Part shown: positions 1 through 14,600 of the stretch, in pieces
How positions within the stretch are numbered: position 1 is the stretch's first letter
Layout of the letters: every line of letters starts with the position of its first letter
Assembly: GCF_041435495.1 (NCBI RefSeq)
Contig: NZ_CP108644.1
Span: 496,001 to 560,000, forward strand
Direction: 5' to 3'
Source of the DNA: Streptomyces sp. NBC_01116
GTDB taxonomy: Bacteria > Actinomycetota > Actinomycetes > Streptomycetales > Streptomycetaceae
Length of the DNA stretch: 64,000 nucleotides
Notes under the pieces: generated by a model
Databases searched by the model: none
What the model saw: the letters and a program-made list of their open reading frames with translations, nothing else
What the model was told of the DNA's origin: nothing
Position numbers and translations under genes: made by a program

Positions 1-372
1 CTCCCCCGCTGTGACGCTCTCCTCGGGGGCGTCGGCACCCGGGTCGTAGCTCATGCCGAAGTTCACGTAGTCCAGGGAGATCTGGAATGCGCAGTGGGGG
101 TGGTAGGCCGCGTAGGCGACGGCGCCGGCCGCGGCCTCGGAGGCGTCCTTGAGAGCGGCCGCGGCCTCCGCGGTGTCCAGGTCCGGTGTGTCGACGGAGA
201 GAGCGCCCAGGTAGTCCAGGAACTCGTCGGCGATCGACTGCCACTCGTAGGTGGCCATCCGGACGCCCTTCGACATGGACCGCACCTGGCCCCCGATGCG
301 GTTGACGAAGTCCTCGCGGGCCGCCGACACGACGGCCCCGGACACCTGATGACGCTCTATTCGCACGGCCAC
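1..372 (-). CDS. Hypothetical protein, N-terminal part (runs off the left edge)
   Basis: Reading leftward from a GTG at 370-372 there is an open frame of 124 codons to the window edge. It begins MAVRIERHQVSGAVVSAARE and includes NRIGGQVRSMSKGVRMATYE. It has no signal peptide, membrane segment or motif I recognise; the composition is a soluble, Ala-rich helical protein with an acidic tail. A weak purine-rich Shine-Dalgarno (GGAACGGGG) lies upstream. Codon use has the normal G/C third-position bias, which is the main reason to take it as real. The opposite-strand frame over the same bases reads as a low-quality shadow. No function is proposed. Confidence 0.6.
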   Translation of the reverse strand, partial: MAVRIERHQVSGAVVSAAREDFVNRIGGQVRSMSKGVRMATYEWQSIADEFLDYLGALSVDTPDLDTAEAAAALKDASEAAAGAVAYAAYHPHCAFQISLDYVNFGMSYDPGADAPEESVTAGE

Positions 373-412
373 TGCCTCTGCCCCGTTCCTTGATCGAACC
401 TGGGTCACAGGC

Positions 413-507
413 TAAGGGCTTGCAGAGAATCAACTTGCTGTCGAACACCGTGCATGAGCTGCGGTGTCAAGAGCGCGAGTGCGCAACTTATTGTTCTGCA
501 AGCCCTA
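413..507. repeat. 95-bp MITE-like element with terminal inverted repeats
   Basis: The ends are inverted repeats: AGGGCTTGCAGA at 415-426 pairs exactly with TCTGCAAGCCCT at 495-506, and both outer edges read TAA/TA. Inside, ACACCG (445-450) and CGGTGT (462-467) form a second hairpin. No reading frame is plausible. Its right end abuts the 164-bp element that follows, with the junction palindrome AGCCCTAAGGGCT shared by both. Terminal repeats, small size and foldability fit a non-autonomous transposable element or REP-like repeat. I do not know a name for it, and only one copy lies in this window. Confidence 0.6.
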
Positions 508-670
508 AGGGCTGTCCCGCAATTCCCGGCGGGCGCGCGACGACAGCTACGGCACCTCGCCGCGTTGTCGGAACGTCCCCATACATCCAGTATGCGGACG
601 TCCCTCCGCCTTGCGATGCACCGCATCTGACGCCGCGCGCCGATCCACCGGGAATTGCGGGACAGCCCTT
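507..670. repeat. 164-bp structured repeat, copy 1
   Basis: The element starts AAGGGCTGTCCCG and ends CGGGACAGCCCTT. Counting the flanking T and A, the ends at 506-529 and 648-671 are a perfect 24-bp inverted repeat. Three further hairpins lie between them: CGACA/TGTCG (541-545/566-570) enclosing CGGC/GCCG, CATAC/GTATG (580-584/590-594), and GATGC/GCATC (615-619/623-627). The whole could fold as a cloverleaf. A second copy of exactly the same length lies at 50274-50437 with about 16 differences. Short frames across it look like shadows and are not called genes. It is probably a mobile non-autonomous element; an RNA or protein-binding role is possible. Confidence 0.75.
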
Positions 671-735
671 AGGCGCCGCCTCTGACAGTCCGGCGGTCGT
701 CGATCCAGGAGCGGGGGGGTGCCGCCTCGTCGGGA

Positions 736-1521
736 TCAGGCGACCGGTACGCGCACGGTCGGTACGACGACGGGCGCGCCGTCGGAGGTCGCGGTGAGGA
801 TCTCCGCCTCGATGCCGTAGAGCTCCTGGACCAGTGCGGTGTCCACGGTCTCGCGGGGCGGCCCCGCGGCGACGATCCGCCCGTCGCGCATGGCCACCAG
901 CGTGTCGGCGTACCGTGCGGCGGCGGCGAGGTCGTGGAGCACCATGACGATGGTGCGGCCCTGCGCGGCGACTTCGCGGACCAGGTCCAGCACCTCCACG
1001 GCGTGGCCGATGTCGAGGGCGCTGGTGGGTTCGTCGAGCAGGACGACGGGAGTCTCCTGGGCGAGGGACATGGCGAGCCAGCAGCGCTGGCGCTGGCCTC
1101 CGGAGAGCTGGTCGAGCCGGCGTCCGGCCAGGGCGGCGGTGCCGGTGGCCTCCAGGGCGCGGGTGACGGCGCTCTCGTCCTCCTCCGACCACTGGCGGAA
1201 CAGCCCCTGGTGCGGGTGGCGTCCGTACCGCACGAGTCCGGCGACGGTGACCGCCTCGGGTGCCTGCGGGGCCTGGGGCAGCAGAGCGATGCGGTGGGCG
1301 GCGTCGCGCTGGCGCAGCTGCCAGACGTCGGCGTCGCCGACGAACACCCGTCCGGAGCGGGGCTGGTGGAGGCGGGCCATGGAGCGCAGGAGGGTCGATT
1401 TGCCGCACCCGTTGGGTCCGACGATCGCCACGACCTGTCCGGAGGGGACCGTCAGGTCGACCTGATCCACGGCGGTGTGCCCGGCGTATCCAGCGGTGAG
1501 CTGTTCGACACGGATTTCCAC
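736..1521 (-). CDS. Fe-siderophore ABC transporter ATP-binding protein
   Basis: This 261-residue FecE/FepC-type ATPase powers import of ferric siderophore across the cytoplasmic membrane. It has Walker A GPNGCGKST, signature LSGGQRQRCWLAMSLAQ, Walker B VVLLDEPTSALD and the H-loop VLHD, all intact. It starts at a GTG (1519-1521) with GAAAGG about ten bases upstream. It is divergent from the binding lipoprotein across an iron box at 1571-1589, and the matching double permease lies 13 kb away in the same locus. Iron-dependent repression by a DmdR/DtxR regulator is inferred. The likely substrate is the catecholate made by the neighbouring NRPS. Confidence 0.93.
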   Translation of the reverse strand: MEIRVEQLTAGYAGHTAVDQVDLTVPSGQVVAIVGPNGCGKSTLLRSMARLHQPRSGRVFVGDADVWQLRQRDAAHRIALLPQAPQAPEAVTVAGLVRYGRHPHQGLFRQWSEEDESAVTRALEATGTAALAGRRLDQLSGGQRQRCWLAMSLAQETPVVLLDEPTSALDIGHAVEVLDLVREVAAQGRTIVMVLHDLAAAARYADTLVAMRDGRIVAAGPPRETVDTALVQELYGIEAEILTATSDGAPVVVPTVRVPVA

Positions 1522-1570
1522 GGGGACCGGCCTTTCCGAAGGACAGGGGCATCACTTTGCCCGCTGCCGC

Positions 1571-1589
1571 TAAAGTAAGGCTAACCTTA
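1571..1589. promoter_or_regulatory. Iron box (DmdR/DtxR-type operator)
   Basis: TAAAGTAAGGCTAACCTTA matches the Streptomyces iron-box pattern (TTAGGTTAGGCTCACCTAA-like). It lies between the divergent siderophore ATPase and lipoprotein genes and could repress both under iron-replete conditions. Confidence 0.8.
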
Positions 1590-1670
1590 GCTCGCTCACG
1601 AGCCGACGGCCGCATCCGCGTGACCGTGCGGCCGTCACCGCTTCATGTCCCGTTGAACCCGGAGCCCTTG

Positions 1671-2678
1671 ATGACCCTGCACCTCCGCCCCGCCCGTACC
1701 GCCGCCCGAAGAGCGGCGCAAGCCGTCGCCGCGCTCGGGGCCGCCACCCTGCTGCTGACGGCCTGCGGTTCGGACTCCGCATCGGGCAAGTCCTCCGGGG
1801 ACGAGGGCGGGAAGGCGGACTCCGCCTCCTCCGCGACCCGTACGGTCAAGGACGCCACCGGCAAGGCCGTGGAGATCCCGGCGCAGCCGAAGCGCATCGT
1901 CACCCTGACCCAGGAAGACCTGGACGCGGTACTGGCGTTGGACCTCAAGCCGGTCGGCATCACCAACGGGCAGGGGCTGGACGAGCCGCCGGCCTACCTC
2001 GCCGACAAGGTCGAGGGCATCGACGTCGTGGGCAACCTGCTCCAGCCGGTCATGGACAAGGTCGTCGCCGCCAAGCCCGACCTGATCCTCGCCGGTGACA
2101 TGCAGGACGAGCAGGTGTTGAAGCAGCTGCGGGAGATCACCCCGGCCACGCTGGTGACGATGGCGCCGACCGACGACTGGAAGCTGTTCTTCCGCGGCGT
2201 CGGCAACGCCGTCAACAAGCTGGACGACGCGAACAAGTTCATCACCGGCCACGAGGCCGCCGCCAAGGCCGCCGGTGAGAAGCTGGGCGCGAACAAGGGC
2301 GCCGAGGTCTCCATCGTCCGCTGGAACCCGGACGGGCCGAGCTGGATGGAGAACAAGCAGTTCGCCAGTGGCGTCGCCCTGGAGATGGGGCTGAAGCGGC
2401 CCGCGTCCCAGAACAAGGACGGCAACGCGCACACGCCGTCGCTGAGCCTGGAGAAGATCAACGAGATCGACGGCGACTGGCTGTTCCTGTCGACGCTGAC
2501 CTCGGACGGCGAGAAGGCGCTCAAGGACGTCCAGTCCAAGCCCGCCTACAAGGAGTTGGGCGCCGTCAAGAACGACCACGCGGTGACCGTCGACGGCTCG
2601 GTGTGGTCCACCCGCGGTGGCCCGCTCGCGGCGGACGCCGTCCTCAAGGACTACGTCGAGGCGCTCTCGGCGAAGTGA
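1671..2678 (+). CDS. Iron-siderophore-binding lipoprotein
   Basis: This extracellular substrate-binding protein (335 aa, FepB/FhuD-like class III family) is tethered by a lipid. The ATG at 1671 gives a twin-Arg-rich N terminus, a hydrophobic run and the lipobox LLLTAC, with the lipidated Cys near residue 27. Upstream in-frame alternatives would put extra residues before the signal peptide, so this start is preferred. The mature part has the typical periplasmic-binding order (RTVKDATGKAVEIPAQPKRI, then KRIVTLTQEDLDAVLALD). It is divergent from the ATPase across an iron box and converges on the amidohydrolase. It should bind the ferric catecholate and hand it to the double permease. Confidence 0.92.
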   Translation: MTLHLRPARTAARRAAQAVAALGAATLLLTACGSDSASGKSSGDEGGKADSASSATRTVKDATGKAVEIPAQPKRIVTLTQEDLDAVLALDLKPVGITNGQGLDEPPAYLADKVEGIDVVGNLLQPVMDKVVAAKPDLILAGDMQDEQVLKQLREITPATLVTMAPTDDWKLFFRGVGNAVNKLDDANKFITGHEAAAKAAGEKLGANKGAEVSIVRWNPDGPSWMENKQFASGVALEMGLKRPASQNKDGNAHTPSLSLEKINEIDGDWLFLSTLTSDGEKALKDVQSKPAYKELGAVKNDHAVTVDGSVWSTRGGPLAADAVLKDYVEALSAK

Positions 2679-3969
2679 CCTCCGGGTGACCTCCACGCGA
2701 TGGGGCCCGGTCCGGCGACCGCCGGTCCGGGCCCCACGGCGTCGGACGCCCCGTCAGGCCCCGTCGGACGGACGGACGGCCGGCCGCGGAGCGCCGCGAA
2801 GCCGCGAAGTCGGCGGCCGTCCACGCCATGCCCACCGCCCCGTCGAGCAGGGCCTGTTCGGCCGCCGGGGAGATCGCGGCATCGGCGAACGCCGCCTCGT
2901 GCGGACCGCAGGCACCGCCGCTGATGTCGAGCACCGGGTGGATGGACGGCACCACGTGCGAGACGTTGCCCATGTCGGTGCAGGCGAACGGCGGTCGCTC
3001 GACCGGTTCGGCGCGGCCCAACTCGCGGGCGTTGGCGGTCCAGAGCCGGATCAGCTCCGGGTCTCCCCGGAAGTCCAGGTAGTCGGGTTCGGGCCGTTCC
3101 AGGGTCACCTCGCAGCCGGTGGCGAGCGCCCCGGCACGGAAGCAGTCCTCGACCCGCTGCCGCAGCTCCCGCAGGTCCTCGGCGGCCAGCGCCCGTATCT
3201 CGTACGTGGCGGTGGCCCGGTCGGGTATCGCGTTGGGCGCGGTTCCGGCGGCGGTGGTGATGCCGTGCACCCGCCACTGGGGCGGCAGTTGCTGACGCAG
3301 GAGGCCGAGGGCGACCTGGGCGACGGTCAGGGCGTCGGCGGCGTTGCGGCCCTCGTGCGGGTTGAGGCTGGGGTGCGCGGCGCGGCCGGTGTAGACGACG
3401 TCGAGGGTGCCGAGCGCGAAGGAGCGGAAGTCGGCCATCTCGAAGGGGCAGGGGTGCACCATCATCGCGGCGTCGACCCCGTCGAACGCTCCGGCCTCCA
3501 GCAGCAGGGCCTTGCCCGCGCCCCGTTCCTCGGCGGGTGTGCCGACGACCCGGACGGTCAGGCCGAGTTCGTCCGCGTACGGAGCGAGTCCGAGGGCCGC
3601 GCCGACTCCGGCGGCGGCGATGAGGTTGTGCCCGCAGGCGTGGCCGAGGCCCGGCAGGGCGTCGTACTCGCAGGCGATGGCCACGGTGACGGGGCCGGAG
3701 CCGATCGTGGCGCGGAACGCCGTGTCCAGGCCGTGGGCGGGCGCGGTGACCTCGAAGCCGTGTGCGGCGAGGAGTTCATGACAGAGGGCGGCGGCCTTGT
3801 GCTCCTCGAACGCGGTCTCGGGCTCGGCGTGCAGACGCCGGCTCAGGTCGAGCAGGGCCGGGGCGCCGGCGCCGATCGTCTCCCGCACGGCGGCCCTGAG
3901 GGCACGGATCCGCTCATCGGCCGTCCTGTCGGCCCGCGTCTCGGGGCGTGGGGCTGCGGGAACGGTCAT
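2644..3969 (-). CDS. M20-family metallopeptidase/amidohydrolase
   Basis: This zinc amidohydrolase (441 aa) of the M20 aminoacylase/carboxypeptidase group keeps the metal-site motif LGHACGHNL, the catalytic-acid motif PAEERGAGK and the late motif FACTDMGNVSHVVP. It starts at an ATG with AAGGAG just upstream. Its promoter shares the iron box at 4028-4046 with the divergent NRPS, so it should be made under iron starvation. That suggests it acts on the siderophore, for example by cleaving an acyl-amino acid bond. The last 50 or so residues (Arg/Pro-rich) run through a strong terminator hairpin and 35 bp into the convergent lipoprotein gene. The native end may be nearer residue 390, with a frameshift or lost stop. 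Confidence 0.85.
   Translation of the reverse strand: MTVPAAPRPETRADRTADERIRALRAAVRETIGAGAPALLDLSRRLHAEPETAFEEHKAAALCHELLAAHGFEVTAPAHGLDTAFRATIGSGPVTVAIACEYDALPGLGHACGHNLIAAAGVGAALGLAPYADELGLTVRVVGTPAEERGAGKALLLEAGAFDGVDAAMMVHPCPFEMADFRSFALGTLDVVYTGRAAHPSLNPHEGRNAADALTVAQVALGLLRQQLPPQWRVHGITTAAGTAPNAIPDRATATYEIRALAAEDLRELRQRVEDCFRAGALATGCEVTLERPEPDYLDFRGDPELIRLWTANARELGRAEPVERPPFACTDMGNVSHVVPSIHPVLDISGGACGPHEAAFADAAISPAAEQALLDGAVGMAWTAADFAASRRSAAGRPSVRRGLTGRPTPWGPDRRSPDRAPSRGGHPEVTSPRAPRRSP
2701..2736. terminator. Rho-independent-type terminator hairpin
   Basis: TGGGGCCCGGTCCGGC (2701-2716) pairs with 2721-2736 with one mismatch and a 4-base loop. It lies just after the lipoprotein stop, and the amidohydrolase frame runs through it from the other side. 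Confidence 0.75.
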
Positions 3970-4027
3970 GGGCTCTCCTTGCGTTCCGGACCGCCCCGGG
4001 GCGGTCGCCTGCGCTGTCGGAAATAGG

Positions 4028-4046
4028 TTAACTTAGCCTTACCTAA
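4028..4046. promoter_or_regulatory. Iron box between amidohydrolase and NRPS
   Basis: TTAACTTAGCCTTACCTAA matches the iron-box pattern in the 137-bp gap between the divergent amidohydrolase and NRPS genes, so it may control both. Confidence 0.82.
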
Positions 4047-4106
4047 GTGTGCGCCGAGAGCCCGTCGGCCCGGTGTCCGTTGTCCTTCAGGGGAGTCGTC
4101 ACACAC

Positions 4107-11519
<7,413 letters not shown>

Positions 11520-11524
11520 CACCG

Positions 11525-11728
11525 ATGAGCGACGCATCCGCCAACCCCTTCGACGCGGACGGGGAGTTCCTCGTCCTGGCCAACGTGGAGGGACAGCACT
11601 CGCTGTGGCCGCTGTTCGCGGCGGTGCCCGAGGGCTGGTCGACGGTTCACGGCCCGTGCGCCCGCCAGGACGCGCTGGACTGGATCACCACGCACGGGGA
11701 CGGCCCCGTCCCCGTCTCCGCGCGGTGA
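11525..11728 (+). CDS. MbtH-like protein
   Basis: This 67-residue MbtH family member is an NRPS partner that stabilises or activates adenylation domains. It shows the family signature [20 protein letters not shown], the invariant Trp residues (LWPLF, EGW, LDWI) and [13 protein letters not shown]. It starts 5 bp after the NRPS stop and ends overlapping the MFS gene start by GTGA, so the three genes should be translated as one unit. It should bind A1 and/or A2 of the upstream synthetase. Confidence 0.95.
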   Translation: MSDASANPFDADGEFLVLANVEGQHSLWPLFAAVPEGWSTVHGPCARQDALDWITTHGDGPVPVSAR

Positions 11729-13185
11729 GCGGGCTGCTGATCCGGCCCCGGATACGTCCGCGGGTCGCGGTCGTCCTCGTCTACACGGCCGCGATGTGCA
11801 TGAACGGCCTGGACTCGACGATCGTGAACCCGGCGCTCTACACGATCGCGGGCGACTTCGGGCGGCCGCTGTCGGCGGCGAACACCGTGGAGACGGCCTT
11901 TCTGGTCGCGCTCGCGGTGGGGCTGCCGGTGGCGGGCTGGCTGGGCGACCGCTTCGGCACGAAGCGGGTGTTCCTCGGCGCGCTGACCGCGTTCACGATC
12001 GCCTCCGCGGTCTGCGGTCTGGCCCCGGACCTCACCACGCTGGTGGTCGCCCGTGCCGTACAGGGCCTGGCGGGCGGGTTGTTGACCCCGGTCGGGATGA
12101 CGCTGCTGTTCCGGGCGTTCCCGCCGCACGAGCGGATGAAGCTGGCCAAGGTGCTGATCGTGCCGACCGCCCTGATGCCGGCGCTCGGTCCGCCGCTGGG
12201 CGGGCTGCTCACCGAACATCTCTCCTGGCACTGGCTGTTCTTCGTGAACGTGCCGATCGGAACGGCCGCCGTGCTGCTGGGCCTCTTCGGGCTGCGGGAG
12301 CATGTCGAGGGTCCGGAGGGGAGGTTCGACACGGTCGGCTTCTGGCTGGCCACTCCGGCGCTGGGTCTGCTGACGTACGCGCTCGGCTTCGGCCCCTCGC
12401 AGGGCTGGACGCGGCCGGCCGTCGCCGTGAGCGCGGCCCTGGGGTCCGTCCTGCTGGTGGCCGCCGTCCTGCACCAGGTGCGTGCGGGGACGCCGTTGCT
12501 GAGGCTGCGGCTGCTCGCCGACCGGGTGTACGGGCCGGCCTCCGCGCTGGCCGGGGTGACGGCCGCCGGGCTGATGGGCGTGCTGTTCGTCTTCCCGCTG
12601 CTCTACCAGGCGAGCCTGGGCGCCTCGGCGCTGGACGCCGGGCTGAGCGTGTTTCCGGAGGCGGTGGGGCTGATGCTCGCCTCGCAGGTGGTGGACCGGC
12701 TGCTGCCGCGGCTCGGCCCCCGGCTGCTGACCGTGCCGGCGCTGCTGGTGGCCGCCGCGGTCTTCGCGACGCTCGCCGTGCCCGGGGTGGCGGAGAACGC
12801 GTGGAGCGTGCGCGGGCTGATGTTCCTGATCGGCCTGGTGCTCGGCACGGCGGTGCTGACCGTGCAGATCTCCGGATTCGCGACGATCGCACCGTCCGAC
12901 ATGGGTCAGGCGATGGGCCTGTTCCAGATCGTCCGCACTCTGGGCGGCGCGGTGGGCATCGCCGCCTGTGCGGCGGTGATCGGCGGCGGTCATGTGACGG
13001 AGGCCGCCGATCCGGGTCCGTACCGCACCGCGGTCTGGGTGACCGCGGCGCTCGTCGCGGCCGGGGCCCTGATCGCTCTGCGGCTGCCGCGCGAGGCCCC
13101 GCAACCGCCGCCGTTCGACGACGAGGACACGCCGCCGCCCGGTGAGGACCCGGCGGCGGAGGAGGCCCCGGTCGTCAGGGGCTGA
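11725..13185 (+). CDS. MFS transporter, DHA2/EmrB type, probable siderophore exporter
   Basis: This is a 486-aa major facilitator with about 14 hydrophobic segments. Family motifs include [18 protein letters not shown] in the first helix region, [14 protein letters not shown] (motif A loop) and [16 protein letters not shown]. It starts at a GTG that overlaps the MbtH stop. The C-terminal tail is acidic and Pro-rich. Its position directly after NRPS and MbtH suggests it exports the finished iron-free catecholate. The substrate is inferred from context only, since the same family exports many drugs. Confidence 0.88.
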   Translation: MSGLLIRPRIRPRVAVVLVYTAAMCMNGLDSTIVNPALYTIAGDFGRPLSAANTVETAFLVALAVGLPVAGWLGDRFGTKRVFLGALTAFTIASAVCGLAPDLTTLVVARAVQGLAGGLLTPVGMTLLFRAFPPHERMKLAKVLIVPTALMPALGPPLGGLLTEHLSWHWLFFVNVPIGTAAVLLGLFGLREHVEGPEGRFDTVGFWLATPALGLLTYALGFGPSQGWTRPAVAVSAALGSVLLVAAVLHQVRAGTPLLRLRLLADRVYGPASALAGVTAAGLMGVLFVFPLLYQASLGASALDAGLSVFPEAVGLMLASQVVDRLLPRLGPRLLTVPALLVAAAVFATLAVPGVAENAWSVRGLMFLIGLVLGTAVLTVQISGFATIAPSDMGQAMGLFQIVRTLGGAVGIAACAAVIGGGHVTEAADPGPYRTAVWVTAALVAAGALIALRLPREAPQPPPFDDEDTPPPGEDPAAEEAPVVRG

Positions 13186-13198
13186 GCGGGCACGGGGA

Positions 13199-13246
13199 AA
13201 GGGGGCGGGGACGGCACCCGGAGGGGGATGCCGTCCCCGCCCCCTT
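13199..13246. terminator. Bidirectional terminator
   Basis: An 18-bp perfect stem, AAGGGGGCGGGGACGGCA (13199-13216) with 13229-13246, has a 12-base loop and a T-rich end. It serves the convergent MFS and esterase genes. Confidence 0.88.
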
Positions 13247-13281
13247 CTTCGTGCCCGGGACCGGGCGGTCACGGCGTGGGC

Positions 13282-14586
13282 TCAGCGTCCGCCGAGCAGC
13301 TCCGCCAGGCCGTCGGCGAGGCCGCCGCGCCAGCAGGCGTAGTCGTGGCCGCCGTTGAACTCCCGGTAGCGGACGTCGTATCCGCGGACGCGCAGCACAT
13401 TGCGGAGCCTGCGGTTCTCCGCGAGGAGCATCCATTCCTGGAGGCCGACCTCCAGGTGGAGCGTCACCGGCCTGCGTTCGGCCCGGGCGTACTGCCCGGT
13501 GAGCCACTCGCTGCCGCGTGCGTCGTCGGGCCACCAGAAGGAGCCGGACTGGGAGAGCGCGAGGCCGAAGCGGCCGGGGCGTCGGAAAGCGGCGAACGCG
13601 GCGGTGAGGCCGCCCGCGCTCTGTCCGGCGACGACGGTCCGTGCGGCGTCGGCCCCGGCCCCGTACTCCCGCCCGGCCCAGGGCAGCAGGGTGTCCGCCA
13701 GCCAGTCGACGAACGGGGCGCTGCAGGCCAGGTCCTCCATGCGCCGGCCCATGGTGTCGACCAGGACCGCGACGGTGGGGGGCAGGTCCCCGTCGGCGTG
13801 CAGGTTGTCGAGGATGTCGCCGACGCCGAGGACCGGGCCCCACATCTCGCCGTCGAGGAGCACGGCGAGCGCGTACGGGCCGCCGTCGGGGCGGTGGCCG
13901 GGCGGCAGGTGGACCGTGATCCGGCGGCCGTCCACCTCGGCGTCGAGCGTGCGCCCCCGGTCCACGTCGTCGCGCCGCCGGGTCCGCGACTGGGGCGGGG
14001 CTTCGGGGAGTTCGAGCACGGAGGCGGGGTTGCGGCCGTCCCGGGAGGGCAGTGGGGCGCGGTCGTTGAGCGGGTCGGGTTCGGCGTGGTCGAGGACCTG
14101 GAGCCAGGCGGCCCGGTCGGCGCGCAGCGCATCCTCGCGGGTTCCGTCGGTGGCGTGGAACTGGTACGAGGCGCGGTGGTCGGCGCGCAGCCGGTGGCTG
14201 ATCGCCCAGACGCCGGTGCCTTCGACGCGTTCCATCAGGTGCGGGGCGAGGTCGCCCGCGTGCCGGTCCTGGTCGGTGACCGTGTGGAGGAGGGCCAGGA
14301 CGTGGGTGGCGGGGCGTTCGGGGTCCTCACGACGGACGAAGGTGACGAGCCGGTGGCCGGGGTCGCCCTCGGGGTCGGGCTCGACGAGGGGGGCGCCGGC
14401 GGTGCTCACGTGGCTCCAGAACGCCTCCTCGGCGTCGGGGCTGCCCGCGGTCACGTCCTCGACGAGCGTGCGCAGGAGGGGACTTCGCACGGTGTGCGCC
14501 TCGGTTCCGGTCGGTCCCGCGGGTGCGGGAGGGGCGGGTGCGGCAGGGGCGGGCGCCGACGGGGTGCGGCGCTGCGAGCTGGTCAT
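13282..14586 (-). CDS. Ferric enterobactin-type trilactone esterase (Fes-like)
   Basis: This 434-aa cytoplasmic hydrolase opens the tri-ester ring of the imported ferric catecholate so iron can be released. The C-terminal alpha/beta-hydrolase (esterase D) part has YALAVLLDGEMWG, the nucleophile motif VVAGQSAGGL and the late His in FNGGHDYACWRGG. The N-terminal third matches the Fes accessory domain (EEAFWSHVSTAGAPLVEPDP). There is no signal peptide. It is 14 bp downstream of the double permease and presumably transcribed with it from the iron box at 16979. A trilactone esterase fits a cyclic trimer product. Confidence 0.9.
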   Translation of the reverse strand: MTSSQRRTPSAPAPAAPAPPAPAGPTGTEAHTVRSPLLRTLVEDVTAGSPDAEEAFWSHVSTAGAPLVEPDPEGDPGHRLVTFVRREDPERPATHVLALLHTVTDQDRHAGDLAPHLMERVEGTGVWAISHRLRADHRASYQFHATDGTREDALRADRAAWLQVLDHAEPDPLNDRAPLPSRDGRNPASVLELPEAPPQSRTRRRDDVDRGRTLDAEVDGRRITVHLPPGHRPDGGPYALAVLLDGEMWGPVLGVGDILDNLHADGDLPPTVAVLVDTMGRRMEDLACSAPFVDWLADTLLPWAGREYGAGADAARTVVAGQSAGGLTAAFAAFRRPGRFGLALSQSGSFWWPDDARGSEWLTGQYARAERRPVTLHLEVGLQEWMLLAENRRLRNVLRVRGYDVRYREFNGGHDYACWRGGLADGLAELLGGR

Positions 14587-14600
14587 GTGCGGGCGGCCTC

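Noticed and set aside
94..393. Plus-strand frame at the left edge
   Set aside because: It is antisense to the partial gene with better codon bias; the translation is low-complexity Gly/Val/Arg.
507..670. Short peptides encoded across the 164-bp repeat as a gene
   Set aside because: Terminal repeats and hairpins explain the conservation; no ribosome site or coding bias is evident.
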